DNA from: Corallococcus macrosporus DSM 14697
GTDB lineage: Bacteria > Myxococcota > Myxococcia > Myxococcales > Myxococcaceae
Assembly (NCBI RefSeq): GCF_002305895.1
Contig: NZ_CP022203.1
Coordinates: 1,962,501 to 2,026,500 of the forward strand
Length of the DNA: 64,000 nt
Direction: 5' to 3'
Shown: one piece after another, positions 10,622 to 18,635 of the stretch
Position numbering within the stretch: position 1 is the first letter of the stretch
Layout of the letters: every line of letters begins with the position of its first letter
The notes under the pieces: model-generated
Databases searched by the model: none
Seen by the model: only the letters and a program-made list of their open reading frames with translations
What the model was told of the DNA's origin: nothing
Translations under genes and position numbers: made by a program

Positions 10622-11887
10622 TCAGGCGGTGTTCAGCGCGGTGACGGGCGCGTGCCGCTGACGGCGCATGGGCACCAGCAGGGCCAGGAACACCACCGAC
10701 AGGCCGATGCCCAGCAGGAAGACATGGGCGTAGCCCAGGCCGAGCCCGTGCCGCGCGTCCGCGAGCCAGCCCGCGAGCGGACCGGCGGGCGCCTTGCCCC
10801 AGACCTCCAGGCTGGCGAGCAGCGTGTAGTGGGTGGCGCCGATGCGGCGGTCCACGCGGGACATCATGAAGGCGAACATCACCGTGGTGAGCGCGCCGCC
10901 GAAGAACTCCTCGGCCATGGTGACGCCGATGACGCCCGCATCGGTGACGTTGCCCGTGGCCAGCAGCCACCGGCCCACCAGCGGCACCACCCGCAGCGTG
11001 GCGGTGAGGCCCACCGCGCCCAGCAGCGGCATGCGCGAGGCCAGCACCCCGCCGGCGAGCGAGCCCATGATGGAGGCGCCGGTGCCCCACGTGCCCACCC
11101 ACAGGCCAATCTGGGCGGGAGTGATGCCCATATCGACGAGGAACGGCTTGAAGAGCACGTCGGACATGCTCTCGCCCAGCTTGTAGGTGGTGATGAAGAG
11201 CAGCAGCCAGCCCGCGCCCGGGAGCAGGAGCGCGGCCTTGAGCCGCTGGAACAGCTCGCGCCAGCCGGGCTCCCGCCGCGCGGGCAGGGCGGACGGCTCG
11301 GCGCGTGGCTCGGGTGGGACCTCCTGGGCGAAGAGCATCACGATGAACGCGGCGAGGCACAGCAGCGCCATGGCGACGAAGAGGCCAGGCCAGCCGATGC
11401 GCGCGCTGGCCCACACCAGCAGCCCGCCGCCGGTCAGCATCCCGAGCTTGTAGCCCACCACCTGCGCGGTGTTGCCCAGGCCCAGCTCACTGGGGCGCAG
11501 CGTGTCCACGGCGAAGCCGTCCACCGCGATGTCCTGCGTGGCGGCGAACAGGTTCATCAGGAAGATGAGCGCCAGCAGGAGGAGCAGGGCATCCCGCGAG
11601 GCCACGACGGCCGCGGCGGCGCAGGTGACGACGAGCCCCGCCTGCATTGGCAGGATCCAGGACTTGCGCCGGCCGATGCGCGCCGAGCCATAGCGGTCCA
11701 CCAGGGGCGCCCAGAGCGCCTTGAGGGCCCAGGGCAGCCACAGGGCGCCCAGCAGTCCAATCGTGGTCAGCGAGGCGCCCTGCGCGCGCAGGTACACCGG
11801 CAGGGCGGTCGCCTGGAAGCCGAAGGGCAGGCCCTGCACGAAGTAGAGCATGCACAGCAAGGCGAGCCGGGGCGGCGGGAGTCTCAT
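10622..11887 (-). CDS. MFS transporter, AmpG-like
   Basis: This protein of about 421 residues is almost entirely made of membrane helices (about 12). The opening [20 protein letters not shown], the loop [16 protein letters not shown] and the segment [14 protein letters not shown] are characteristic of AmpG-type permeases. AmpG proteins import anhydro-muropeptides during cell-wall recycling, but several subfamilies carry other solutes, so the substrate is open. Start codons at 11887 and 11899 are both possible. The first has GGAG close to it and the second has no better signal. The gene is convergent with the glycosylase and divergent from the amino acid permease. Confidence 0.85.
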   Translation of the reverse strand: MRLPPPRLALLCMLYFVQGLPFGFQATALPVYLRAQGASLTTIGLLGALWLPWALKALWAPLVDRYGSARIGRRKSWILPMQAGLVVTCAAAAVVASRDALLLLLALIFLMNLFAATQDIAVDGFAVDTLRPSELGLGNTAQVVGYKLGMLTGGGLLVWASARIGWPGLFVAMALLCLAAFIVMLFAQEVPPEPRAEPSALPARREPGWRELFQRLKAALLLPGAGWLLLFITTYKLGESMSDVLFKPFLVDMGITPAQIGLWVGTWGTGASIMGSLAGGVLASRMPLLGAVGLTATLRVVPLVGRWLLATGNVTDAGVIGVTMAEEFFGGALTTVMFAFMMSRVDRRIGATHYTLLASLEVWGKAPAGPLAGWLADARHGLGLGYAHVFLLGIGLSVVFLALLVPMRRQRHAPVTALNTA

Positions 11888-12095
11888 TGACTCCAGCATA
11901 GAGCCACGCCGCCTCGGACGAGGAGGTGTCCGCCCGTCAGTCCGGACGTGGGGCCCTGTCCACGGCAGTGCAGAGGAGCCCTCCGGCCCATGGACGGAGA
12001 GGAGCCGGTCTCTACCCTCATCCTCCTCATGGCCGGACCCCGGCCACATCTTGCGCGGATGGCGAAGGCGGCCGAGGCGCGTGGAGCACGTCACC

Positions 12096-13523
12096 ATGCA
12101 GGAGCAGCAGGCAGGAGATGAAGCCGTGAAGCGGGGGGAGGGGGCGCCGTCGCCGTCGTTGCGCGTGGTGGACGTGATGGCCCTCACGGTCGGTATCGTG
12201 CTGGGCGCGGGAATCTTCAAGGCGCCGTCGCTGGTGGCCGCGCAGTCCGCCAGCGGCGAGGCGATGCTGCTCACGTGGCTCCTGGGCGGCGTGGCCTCGC
12301 TGGTGGGCGCGCTGTGCTACGCGGAGCTGGCCAGCGCCTGGCCGCATCCGGGCGGGGACTACCACTACCTCTACCGCGCGCTGGGCAAGGGGCCCGCGTT
12401 CCTCTTCGCGTGGGCGCGGCTGACGGTCATCCCCACCGGCTCCATCGCGCTGCTGGCGTTCGTCTTCGGGGACTACGCCACGCAGCTCTTCCCCCTGGGG
12501 CCGTATTCGTCGCCCCTCTACGCGACCGCGCTGGTGGTGGGGCTGACGGCGGTGAACATCGCCGGGCTGCGGCAGGGGACGCGCACGCAGAACCTGCTCA
12601 CCGCCCTGGAGGTGCTGGGCGTGGGCGCCGTCATCATCGTGGGGCTGCTCTTCACGCCGGCATTGGGGCCCGCGGAGGCGGCGCCCGCGCCGGCCGCGTC
12701 GTCGGGCACGGCGTGGGGGCTGGCCATGGTGTTCGTGCTGCTGACGTACGGTGGCTGGAACGAGGTGGCGTACCTGTCCTCGGAGGTGCGGGGCTCGCGG
12801 CGCACCATCGCCTGGTCGCTGCTGGCGAGCATCGGGCTGGTGACGGCGCTGTACCTGCTGGTCAACGTGGCCTACCTGCGCGGCCTGGGGCTGGCGGGCA
12901 TGGCGGACTCGGAGGCGGTGGCCGCGGACCTGATGCAGCGCGCGGTGGGCAGCGGCGGGGCGCTGGTGCTCAGCGTCCTCATCGCCATCTCCGCGCTGAC
13001 GTCCGCCAACGCCACGGTGCTGACGGGCGCGCGGACCCACTACGCCTTCGGCCGGGACAGCGTGCTGTTCAACGGCCTGGGGCGGTGGCACGCGAAGGCC
13101 AACGGCCCGTCCCGCGCGCTGCTGGTGCAGGGGGCCATCACCCTGGCGCTGGTGGGGCTGGGCACGCTGACGCGGCAGGGCTTCGAGACGATGGTGGAGT
13201 ACACCGCGCCCGTCTTCTGGCTCTTCTTCCTGCTGACGGGCGTGTCGCTGATGGTGCTGCGGGTGCGTGAGCCGGCTGCGCCGCGGCCCTTCCGCGTGCC
13301 GCTGTATCCGCTGACGCCGCTGCTCTTCATCGGCATCTGCGCGTATGTCCTCTATTCCAGCCTGGCCTTCACCGGGCTGGGCGCGCTCGCGGGGCTCGCC
13401 GTGCTGGGCACGGGCGGCGTGCTGCTCGCCGTGGAGACGGCGCGCACCCGCAGGGCCACGACGGCGGCCTCCCCCAAGGCCCGTTCCTCTCCCAGGTTGC
13501 AACGAACGAAGGAGGCGACATGA
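12096..13523 (+). CDS. APC family amino acid permease
   Basis: This 475-residue protein has twelve hydrophobic segments. The first helix carries the conserved glycine motif of amino acid/polyamine carriers (VGIVLGAGIFKAPS). Helix 6 contains the TYGGWNEVAYLSSEV stretch typical of the LAT/serine-threonine branch. The ATG at 12096 has GGAG nine bases upstream; the reading frame is open further up but without a good start. It probably exchanges or takes up amino acids at the inner membrane. Its stop overlaps the start of the exported methyltransferase gene (ATGA, 13520-13523), so the two are translationally coupled. Confidence 0.9.
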   Translation: MQEQQAGDEAVKRGEGAPSPSLRVVDVMALTVGIVLGAGIFKAPSLVAAQSASGEAMLLTWLLGGVASLVGALCYAELASAWPHPGGDYHYLYRALGKGPAFLFAWARLTVIPTGSIALLAFVFGDYATQLFPLGPYSSPLYATALVVGLTAVNIAGLRQGTRTQNLLTALEVLGVGAVIIVGLLFTPALGPAEAAPAPAASSGTAWGLAMVFVLLTYGGWNEVAYLSSEVRGSRRTIAWSLLASIGLVTALYLLVNVAYLRGLGLAGMADSEAVAADLMQRAVGSGGALVLSVLIAISALTSANATVLTGARTHYAFGRDSVLFNGLGRWHAKANGPSRALLVQGAITLALVGLGTLTRQGFETMVEYTAPVFWLFFLLTGVSLMVLRVREPAAPRPFRVPLYPLTPLLFIGICAYVLYSSLAFTGLGALAGLAVLGTGGVLLAVETARTRRATTAASPKARSSPRLQRTKEAT

Positions 13524-14125
13524 AGCGAATGATGGGGGTTCTCATGTTGACGGTGGGGGTGGCCGCGAGCGCGGCGGGCGTCTCGACGACGCAGCAGAAT
13601 GTGACGGTGCAGGTCCGCGGCGCATCGGGCAGCGCGGTGCGGGCGCCGGAGGTCCCCTTCGTCCCCACGCCCGAAGGCGCGGTGGAGGGGATGCTGGCGC
13701 TGGCGGGCGTGAAGCCCGGGGACACTGTCTATGATTTGGGCAGCGGAGACGGTCGCATCGTCATCTCAGCCGTCCAGAAGCACGGGGCGAAGCGCGCCGT
13801 GGGGGTGGACATCAACCCGGAGCGCATCTCCGAGGCCAATCAGAACGCGAGCCAGGCGGGCGTGAAGAACAAGGTGGAGTTCCGGCAGGGAGACCTCTTC
13901 GACGCGGACATCGGCGACGCGTCGGTGGTGACGCTCTACCTGCTGCCCTCCGTCAACGAGCGGCTCAAGCCGAAGCTGCTCGCCGAGCTGAAGCCGGGCA
14001 CGCGCATCGTGTCGCACAGCTTCGACATGGGGGACTGGGCGCCCACCAAGACGGTGGAGAGCGAGGGACGCACGCTCTACCTGTGGGTCGTCCCCGAGCG
14101 CGGCACGGGCGGCGCGCCCCGCTGA
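13520..14125 (+). CDS. SAM-dependent methyltransferase with signal peptide
   Basis: This 201-residue protein starts with an apparent Sec signal (MKRMMGVLMLTVGVAASAAG). A seven-stranded methyltransferase fold follows: motif I is VYDLGSGDGRIV, the acidic residue after strand 2 is in GVDINPERI, and motif IV is ASVVTLYLLPSVN. Class I methyltransferases need cytoplasmic SAM, so a true signal peptide on such an enzyme is odd. It could instead be a membrane anchor with the domain inside. The coupled permease gene upstream gives no clear functional clue. A strong hairpin follows the stop. Confidence 0.8.
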   Translation: MKRMMGVLMLTVGVAASAAGVSTTQQNVTVQVRGASGSAVRAPEVPFVPTPEGAVEGMLALAGVKPGDTVYDLGSGDGRIVISAVQKHGAKRAVGVDINPERISEANQNASQAGVKNKVEFRQGDLFDADIGDASVVTLYLLPSVNERLKPKLLAELKPGTRIVSHSFDMGDWAPTKTVESEGRTLYLWVVPERGTGGAPR

Positions 14126-14134
14126 GCGCGGCCG

Positions 14135-14170
14135 GGCCCGGCCCCCTCGAGTGGAGGGGCCGGGCCGTTT
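14135..14170. terminator. Terminator hairpin between convergent genes
   Basis: An 11-bp perfect stem GGCCCGGCCCC / GGGGCCGGGCC (14135-14145 with 14156-14166) with a 10-base loop is followed by GTTT on the plus strand. It lies between the methyltransferase gene and the end of the aminotransferase gene on the other strand and could stop both transcripts. Confidence 0.65.
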
Positions 14171-14174
14171 CACG

Positions 14175-15464
14175 TCACGGCGCCGGCTGCGGGTTGCCCG
14201 GCGTGCGCGAGTAGTGGAGCACCAGGTCCTCCAGCCGCGACAGCGCCTTGTCCAGCGTCTCCATGGAGGGGCCGAAGGACAGGCGCACGTAGCCTCGGAA
14301 GCGCGACGGCCGCGCGCGGCGCTTGCCCGGGTTCACGTCGAAGAACTCGCCCGGCACGGCGATGATCTTCTGCTCCAGCGCGGCGCGGAAGAAGCCCATG
14401 CCGTCGTTGAGCGGCGCCGGCAGGCCGGACACGTTGCCCCAGACGTAGAAGGTGCCATCCGGCGCGCGGTCCGTGCGGATGCCGATGCGCTCCAGCCGGG
14501 AGTGGAAGCGGTCCCGCTTCTCCCGGAAGGCGTTGTGGATGGCCAGGGTCTCCTTCACCACCGGCTCCTCCTGGAGCAGCGGAATCGCGGCGCGCTGGAG
14601 CGGCCGGCTGCCACCGCCATCCAGGAAGCTGCCCGCGCTGGACACCGCCTCGATGACCTGGCGCGGCCCCACCGTCCACGTCATGCGCCAGCCCGGGTAG
14701 CGCCAGTTCTTCGTGAAGCCGTCGAACAAGACGACGGGGTCCTTGTTCACGTCCTCCACGTAGCGGGCGGCGCTCTCCACCGGCAGGTGCCCGGGGCGGC
14801 CGGTCCAGATGTAGTGCGAATAGAACTCGTCCACGAGCAGCGTGCACTCGTGCTCGCGGGCCACGCTCACCCAGCGGGCCATCTCCTCGCCGTGCACCAG
14901 CTTGCCGGTGGGGTTGCAGGGGTTGGAGAAGAGCAGCGCCGACAGGCCGCGGCCCTGCACCTCGCGCCGCAGGTCCTCCGCGGTGAAGGCGTAGCCGCGC
15001 TCGCCCTCCAGGAGGATGGGGATGGCGGTGAAGGCCTTGAAGACGTCCAGCAGCTCCTCGTAGGCCGTGTAGTCCGGCAGGAAGTGGCCCAGGTTGATGG
15101 CGCCCAGGCTGGCCGCGGCGCGGGTGAGCGCCGCGCGTCCGCCGCCAGACAGGCACACGTTCTCCGCGCTGTACTGGCTGGGCAGGCCCCGGCGGTAGAG
15201 CCGGTTGTAGAGGCTGGCGATGGACTCGCGCACCTCCCAGAGGCCGGCGACGGGGGCGTACTCCATGTCGGCCACGTCGATGGTGACCTGGTTCAGCCGG
15301 GGCGGCGCGCCGGGGAGGTCTCCCGTCTCCGGCTGGCCCTGGCCCAGGTTGCACCACTCCGGGTCGCTGGAGCGGTAGCCGCGGCGGGTGGCCTCGGCGG
15401 TGACGAAGATGACGCCAGTGCGGGGCACGGCGCGGAATGCCGGAAGGGAGACGTCGTCGCTCAC
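14175..15464 (-). CDS. Class I/II PLP-dependent aminotransferase
   Basis: This 429-residue fold-type I enzyme has the PLP phosphate region LSGGGRAALTRA and the Asn-Pro pair in LLFSNPCNPTGKL. The Asp contacting the pyridine nitrogen lies in LLVDEFYSHYIW, the Schiff-base Lys in LFDGFTKNWRYPGWR, and the substrate carboxylate Arg in the C-terminal domain. It probably transaminates an amino acid; the specificity cannot be read from sequence alone. It lies 43 bases after a lipoprotein gene on the same strand and may share its transcript. Confidence 0.9.
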   Translation of the reverse strand: MSDDVSLPAFRAVPRTGVIFVTAEATRRGYRSSDPEWCNLGQGQPETGDLPGAPPRLNQVTIDVADMEYAPVAGLWEVRESIASLYNRLYRRGLPSQYSAENVCLSGGGRAALTRAAASLGAINLGHFLPDYTAYEELLDVFKAFTAIPILLEGERGYAFTAEDLRREVQGRGLSALLFSNPCNPTGKLVHGEEMARWVSVAREHECTLLVDEFYSHYIWTGRPGHLPVESAARYVEDVNKDPVVLFDGFTKNWRYPGWRMTWTVGPRQVIEAVSSAGSFLDGGGSRPLQRAAIPLLQEEPVVKETLAIHNAFREKRDRFHSRLERIGIRTDRAPDGTFYVWGNVSGLPAPLNDGMGFFRAALEQKIIAVPGEFFDVNPGKRRARPSRFRGYVRLSFGPSMETLDKALSRLEDLVLHYSRTPGNPQPAP

Positions 15465-15507
15465 GGCGTCACACCCTAGCGGAAGTCCGGGCCATGCGCG
15501 CTCCCGC

Positions 15508-16314
15508 TCAGCGGACGATGGGCACCGTCACCGGCTCCAACTCATCCACCGTCACCTCGGCCTTGCCCAGGCGCCACAGGACGGGCTGGAAGCGGGCCGC
15601 CACGCGCCGCCCGTCCGCCGTCTCCAGCACCGCGGTGCCTTCCTTCGGCAGGTATTCACCCACTTCGTAGTGCAGCCCCGTCAGCGTGAGGCGGTCGGTG
15701 CCATCGGGGCCGGTCAGCTCGCCCGGGCCGTCCAGCACCAGGGACGTGCCGCCAATCACGGGAATGCCGGCCCGCATGCCCACGCGGCCATCGACGTGGA
15801 ACGTGTGGCCCTCACGCCCGGGGACGCCGCCCCGCACGTCCGCCCACAGGCGCGTCTCGTCGCCGCAGGTGCCGTAGCCCACCTCCGCCTGGAGCGGATG
15901 CCCGTCCACCGTCAGCCCGCGCAGGTCCGCCTCCACCTCCATGAGGTCCTCGCCGCCGCGGTAGAGGAACGCGGCCTGTCCGGCGAAGCGCAGGCCATGC
16001 ACGTCACAGCCGCCTTCGTCGAAGGTGAGCACCACGCGGTCCGTCACGCTGTCATGGGGCTCCACCGTGGCGCGGGCGCAGGCCCAGCGCGTCCGCACGG
16101 TCCGCACGGCGGTGTTCAGGAACTCGGGGCGGGGCTCACCGCAGGTGTAGACCGGCAGCACGCCCAGGACTTCCAGCGCGCCACGCGCCTGGTGCGAGGC
16201 GGCCACCACGCGCTCCACGCGCTGACGGGCGGCGTCCACTTCCTCTTGCGTGGGCGCGCCGCCACAGGCGGTGGTGACGAGGACGGTGAGGGCAAGGCAG
16301 GTGATGCGTCGCAT
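15508..16314 (-). CDS. Putative lipoprotein
   Basis: This 268-residue protein has a lipoprotein signal peptide (MRRITCLALTVLVTTACGG); the lipobox Cys is near residue 17. The mature part is rich in beta-type segments and contains four further cysteines (YTCGEPRP, RWACARA, GGCDVHG, YGTCGDE) that could make disulfides in the periplasm or on the outer membrane. I do not recognise a domain. It precedes the aminotransferase gene on the minus strand. Nothing suggests truncation. Confidence 0.8.
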   Translation of the reverse strand: MRRITCLALTVLVTTACGGAPTQEEVDAARQRVERVVAASHQARGALEVLGVLPVYTCGEPRPEFLNTAVRTVRTRWACARATVEPHDSVTDRVVLTFDEGGCDVHGLRFAGQAAFLYRGGEDLMEVEADLRGLTVDGHPLQAEVGYGTCGDETRLWADVRGGVPGREGHTFHVDGRVGMRAGIPVIGGTSLVLDGPGELTGPDGTDRLTLTGLHYEVGEYLPKEGTAVLETADGRRVAARFQPVLWRLGKAEVTVDELEPVTVPIVR

Positions 16315-16493
16315 GGGCGCTTCTCCAGGGGTTGCACGACACCGCGGGTTCGCGGCGAGTCATGGCCCCATGGAGAGCAACCGTCGTGCCCGGCGCAACC
16401 TCGCGAGAACACGAGGCGCGCCCCATGGAAGGGGCGGCGCGCGCGTGCAGCGGGTTGCACAGCCCCGGCGGGCACGTCCGGGTGAAGCGGACT

Positions 16494-16970
16494 TCAGCCT
16501 TCGAGCGAAGCGCGCAGGAACCAGGCGTGCTTCTCGAACTCGGTGATGATGTCCGTGGTGAGGCCCTCGGAGTCGGTGTCGCCGTTCTCCACGAAGAGGG
16601 CGCGGCTCTTGCGCAGGCCGTCCAGGTAGATTTCGATGCGCTCGGCCAGCAGCTTCACGTGCTCCAGGTCGCGCGTCGTCTCCTGCGGGTACTCCGGCAG
16701 GCGGCTCGTCTTGCCCACGTGGCGGCTGGTGCCGTAGGCCTTGCCACCCAGCGTCACCGCGCGCTCGGCGATGGAGTCGTTGTGCGTGGCCAGGCTCACC
16801 GCGAACGTCTCGAACAGCGGGTGGAGCGAGGCGAACTGCGGGCCCTTGATGTTCCAGTGCGCGACCTTGATTTGCGAGTGCAGGTCGAGCCCATCGGCGA
16901 GCCGCTCGTTGAGGGAGTCAGCGATGGCGGCGCGGGCCTTCTCGGGGAGGGGGCTGGGGCTGCGGTACAT
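16494..16970 (-). CDS. dps: DNA-binding ferritin-like protein Dps
   Basis: This 158-residue protein belongs to the Dps family. The ferroxidase ligands at the dimer interface are visible: His in AHWNIKGP, His in ASLHPLFE, and Asp and Glu in NDSIAERAV. A later Trp/Leu-rich helix, KHAWFLRASLE, closes the four-helix bundle. The family oxidises ferrous iron with peroxide and shields DNA. The ATG at 16970 has AAGGAAG five bases upstream, and longer upstream frames are not protein-like. It lies just downstream of ahpC-ahpD on the same strand but beyond a strong terminator. It therefore needs its own promoter in the ~66 bases between them or read-through. Confidence 0.93.
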   Translation of the reverse strand: MYRSPSPLPEKARAAIADSLNERLADGLDLHSQIKVAHWNIKGPQFASLHPLFETFAVSLATHNDSIAERAVTLGGKAYGTSRHVGKTSRLPEYPQETTRDLEHVKLLAERIEIYLDGLRKSRALFVENGDTDSEGLTTDIITEFEKHAWFLRASLEG

Positions 16971-17027
16971 GGTGTCTTCCTTTCGGCTGTGGGTTTGTCG
17001 GGGTCGGCGGGTTGGATGCGCGGCGGC

Positions 17028-17068
17028 CCAAAAGGGAGCGCCCCCCGGTGTTTCCACCGGAGGGCGCT
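17028..17068 (-). terminator. Terminator of the ahpC-ahpD transcript
   Basis: Reading the minus strand, a 13-bp stem with one internal mismatch (arms 17037-17050 and 17055-17068, loop four bases) is followed by CCCTTTT. It begins about 34 bases after the ahpD stop codon. This is the best intrinsic terminator in the window and separates ahpCD from dps. Confidence 0.75.
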
Positions 17069-17101
17069 TGAAACAACGGCGATGCCTCGTGACAGGGCCG
17101 C

Positions 17102-17626
17102 TTACGACTCCAGGCCCACCGCCGCGGCGTGGATGACCGACGCGATGCGGACCGCGTCGTGCACCTGCTCCTCGGAGAGGCCGCCTTCCAGCACGACCTT
17201 CTCGTGGGACTGCATGCACATCTCGCAGCCGTTGATGGCGCTGACGGCGAGGCAGACCAGCTCGAAGTCCACCTTGTTCGTCAGCACCTGCGTGAGCCGG
17301 TTCATCCGCAGTCCGGCGCGCTTGGTCGAGTAGGACTCCTTCCCGATCATGTGCCGGAAGCGGTAGTACACATTGTTCATCGCCATCAGCGACGCCGCCG
17401 CACGCGCGTCCTCGATGACAGGCTCGGGGTTCGCGAGGGCCTTCTTCGCCTCATTCAGCATGGCCTCCTTCAGCCGCTCGTTCCGAACGGCGAAGGCGCA
17501 TGCCACGGCAGTTCCCCAACGCTGCTCCGGGGTGAGGCTGCCACCTTCCAGGACACTCTGGAGGTTGAGGCGCGTGTCCTTGTGGGAGTCCGCCAGCTCA
17601 GAGCGGACGACTTCGAGCGAGGCCAT
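17102..17626 (-). CDS. ahpD: Alkylhydroperoxidase AhpD
   Basis: This 174-residue all-helical protein belongs to the carboxymuconolactone decarboxylase/AhpD superfamily. The active-site pattern E-x3-C-x2-C-x3-H appears as NGCEMCMQSHEKVV, with the CxxC pair and downstream His. A charged YYRFRHMIG segment and a C-terminal VIHAAAVGLES also match AhpD. AhpD relays reducing equivalents to the peroxiredoxin AhpC, encoded six bases upstream in the same operon. The length is as expected for the family. Confidence 0.95.
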   Translation of the reverse strand: MASLEVVRSELADSHKDTRLNLQSVLEGGSLTPEQRWGTAVACAFAVRNERLKEAMLNEAKKALANPEPVIEDARAAASLMAMNNVYYRFRHMIGKESYSTKRAGLRMNRLTQVLTNKVDFELVCLAVSAINGCEMCMQSHEKVVLEGGLSEEQVHDAVRIASVIHAAAVGLES

Positions 17627-17632
17627 GGTGGG

Positions 17633-18187
17633 TTACCCCGCCTTCGCCAGCTTCTGGGTCAGGGTCTCCTCACCCTTGGTCCAGTTGCAGGGGCACAGCT
17701 CGTCCGTCTGGAGCGCGTCCAGCGTGCGCACCGTCTCGGAGACGTTGCGGCCCACGGACAGGTCGTTGACCGTCACGTGGCGGATGATGCCCTCGGGGTC
17801 CGCGATGAACGTCGCGCGGAGGGCCACGCCCTCCTCCTTGTGGAGGATGCCCAGCGCGTTGCACAGCTCGTGCTTCAGGTCCGCCAGCATCGGGAAGGGC
17901 AGGTCCTTCAGGTCCGGGTGGTGCGTGCGCCACGCGTGGTGCACGAACTCGCTGTCGGTGCTCAGGCCCAGGACCTGCGCGTCACGGTCAGCGAAGTCCT
18001 TGTTCTTCTTGCCGAACTCCGCGATCTCCGTGGGGCAGATGAAGGTGAAGTCCTTCGGCCACGCGAACAGGACCAGCCACTTGCCCTTGAAGGTCTCGTT
18101 CGTGATGTCCTGGAACTCCTTGCCCTTCTCCAGGGACACGGTGGCCTTCACCTTGAAGTTCGGGATCTTGTCGCCAACGGTCAGCAT
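17633..18187 (-). CDS. ahpC: Peroxiredoxin AhpC
   Basis: This 184-residue 2-Cys peroxiredoxin has the peroxidatic Cys in DFTFICPTEI with its conserved Pro and Thr. The resolving cysteine region is DELCPCNW, as in the AhpC type that partners with AhpD. It reduces hydrogen peroxide, alkyl peroxides and peroxynitrite in the cytoplasm. The ATG at 18187 has AAGGAG five bases upstream. About 70 bases upstream lies a -24/-12 element (18255-18270). The gene is divergent from a sigma-54 activator, so control by that protein is the simplest model. Confidence 0.95.
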   Translation of the reverse strand: MLTVGDKIPNFKVKATVSLEKGKEFQDITNETFKGKWLVLFAWPKDFTFICPTEIAEFGKKNKDFADRDAQVLGLSTDSEFVHHAWRTHHPDLKDLPFPMLADLKHELCNALGILHKEEGVALRATFIADPEGIIRHVTVNDLSVGRNVSETVRTLDALQTDELCPCNWTKGEETLTQKLAKAG

Positions 18188-18254
18188 TACGGCTCCTTGG
18201 GATGGGGGTCCGGCGGTGAGCCGACCCCGGTGAATGTGTTCTGTCCTACCGCTT

Positions 18255-18270
18255 AGCAGTCGCCGTGCCA
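18255..18270 (-). promoter_or_regulatory. Sigma-54 (-24/-12) promoter of ahpC-ahpD
   Basis: The minus strand reads TGGCACGGCGACTGCT. It keeps the invariant GG and GC with ten bases between them and matches TGGCAC-N5-TTGCT at all but one base. Transcription would start near 18244, leaving a ~57-base leader before the ahpC start. An activator of the sigma-54 class is encoded divergently. Confidence 0.75.
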
Positions 18271-18277
18271 GGACTTC

Positions 18278-18290
18278 GAATCAATGATTC
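18278..18290. promoter_or_regulatory. Palindrome GAATCA-A-TGATTC upstream of the -24 element
   Basis: Perfect six-base arms lie seven bases upstream of the ahpC -24 box, and a further TGATTC half-site is at 18301-18306. Its AT-rich character in a GC-rich setting suggests a protein-binding or bending site. No IHF consensus is met. Confidence 0.4.
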
Positions 18291-18343
18291 CAGGGGTTTA
18301 TGATTCACCCCCGCTGGGTCGGTGCCGCTGGGCCGGTGTCTAA

Positions 18344-18377
18344 CGAAATCTCGGTGGGGCTCGCCACTGCAATTTCG
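18344..18377. promoter_or_regulatory. 34-nt palindrome, copy 1 (candidate upstream activator site)
   Basis: The outer arms are CGAAAT and ATTTCG; the inner pairs GTGG / CCAC continue the symmetry. The sequence ends CACTGCAATTTCGGTGG, shared with copy 2. Its centre is about 116 bases upstream of the predicted ahpC transcription start, a usual distance for a sigma-54 activator site. The inner arm sequence differs from copy 2 while pairing is kept. Confidence 0.6.
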
Positions 18378-18577
18378 GTGGTTCGAAAAGTGGAGTGACG
18401 GCCGCCCGCTCGTGGCCCTCGCGAGCGGGGGCGGAAAATACGAGATGCACCGGGAGGTTGCATCAAGCGCGGACAGGCGGCGGTGCGAATGTACGGCCGC
18501 GAACGCCTGCTCCGTTCACCTACAGCAGGGAGGACACCGCTGCGCCGGGCCCGTGTTCGCGCGGTGACGGTGGACCC

Positions 18578-18611
18578 CGAAATCCCGGTGCCCGTGGGCA
18601 CTGCAATTTCG
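18578..18611. promoter_or_regulatory. 34-nt palindrome, copy 2 (near activator start codon)
   Basis: It has the same length and outer arms (CGAAAT / ATTTCG) as copy 1, with inner arms GTGCCC / GGGCAC that remain complementary. It lies 234 bases from copy 1 and ends 24 bases before the activator's likely ATG, a position suited to autoregulation. A further half-site (ATTTCG, 18625-18630) follows. Confidence 0.6.
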
Positions 18612-18635
18612 GTGGAACCCTATTATTTCGTGGGC

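Noticed and set aside
18344-18635. N-terminal extension of the sigma-54 activator through the palindromes
   Set aside because: The copies read in the same frame, but an in-frame stop lies between them and the translation has no domain match. Base changes keep pairing, not the protein sequence.
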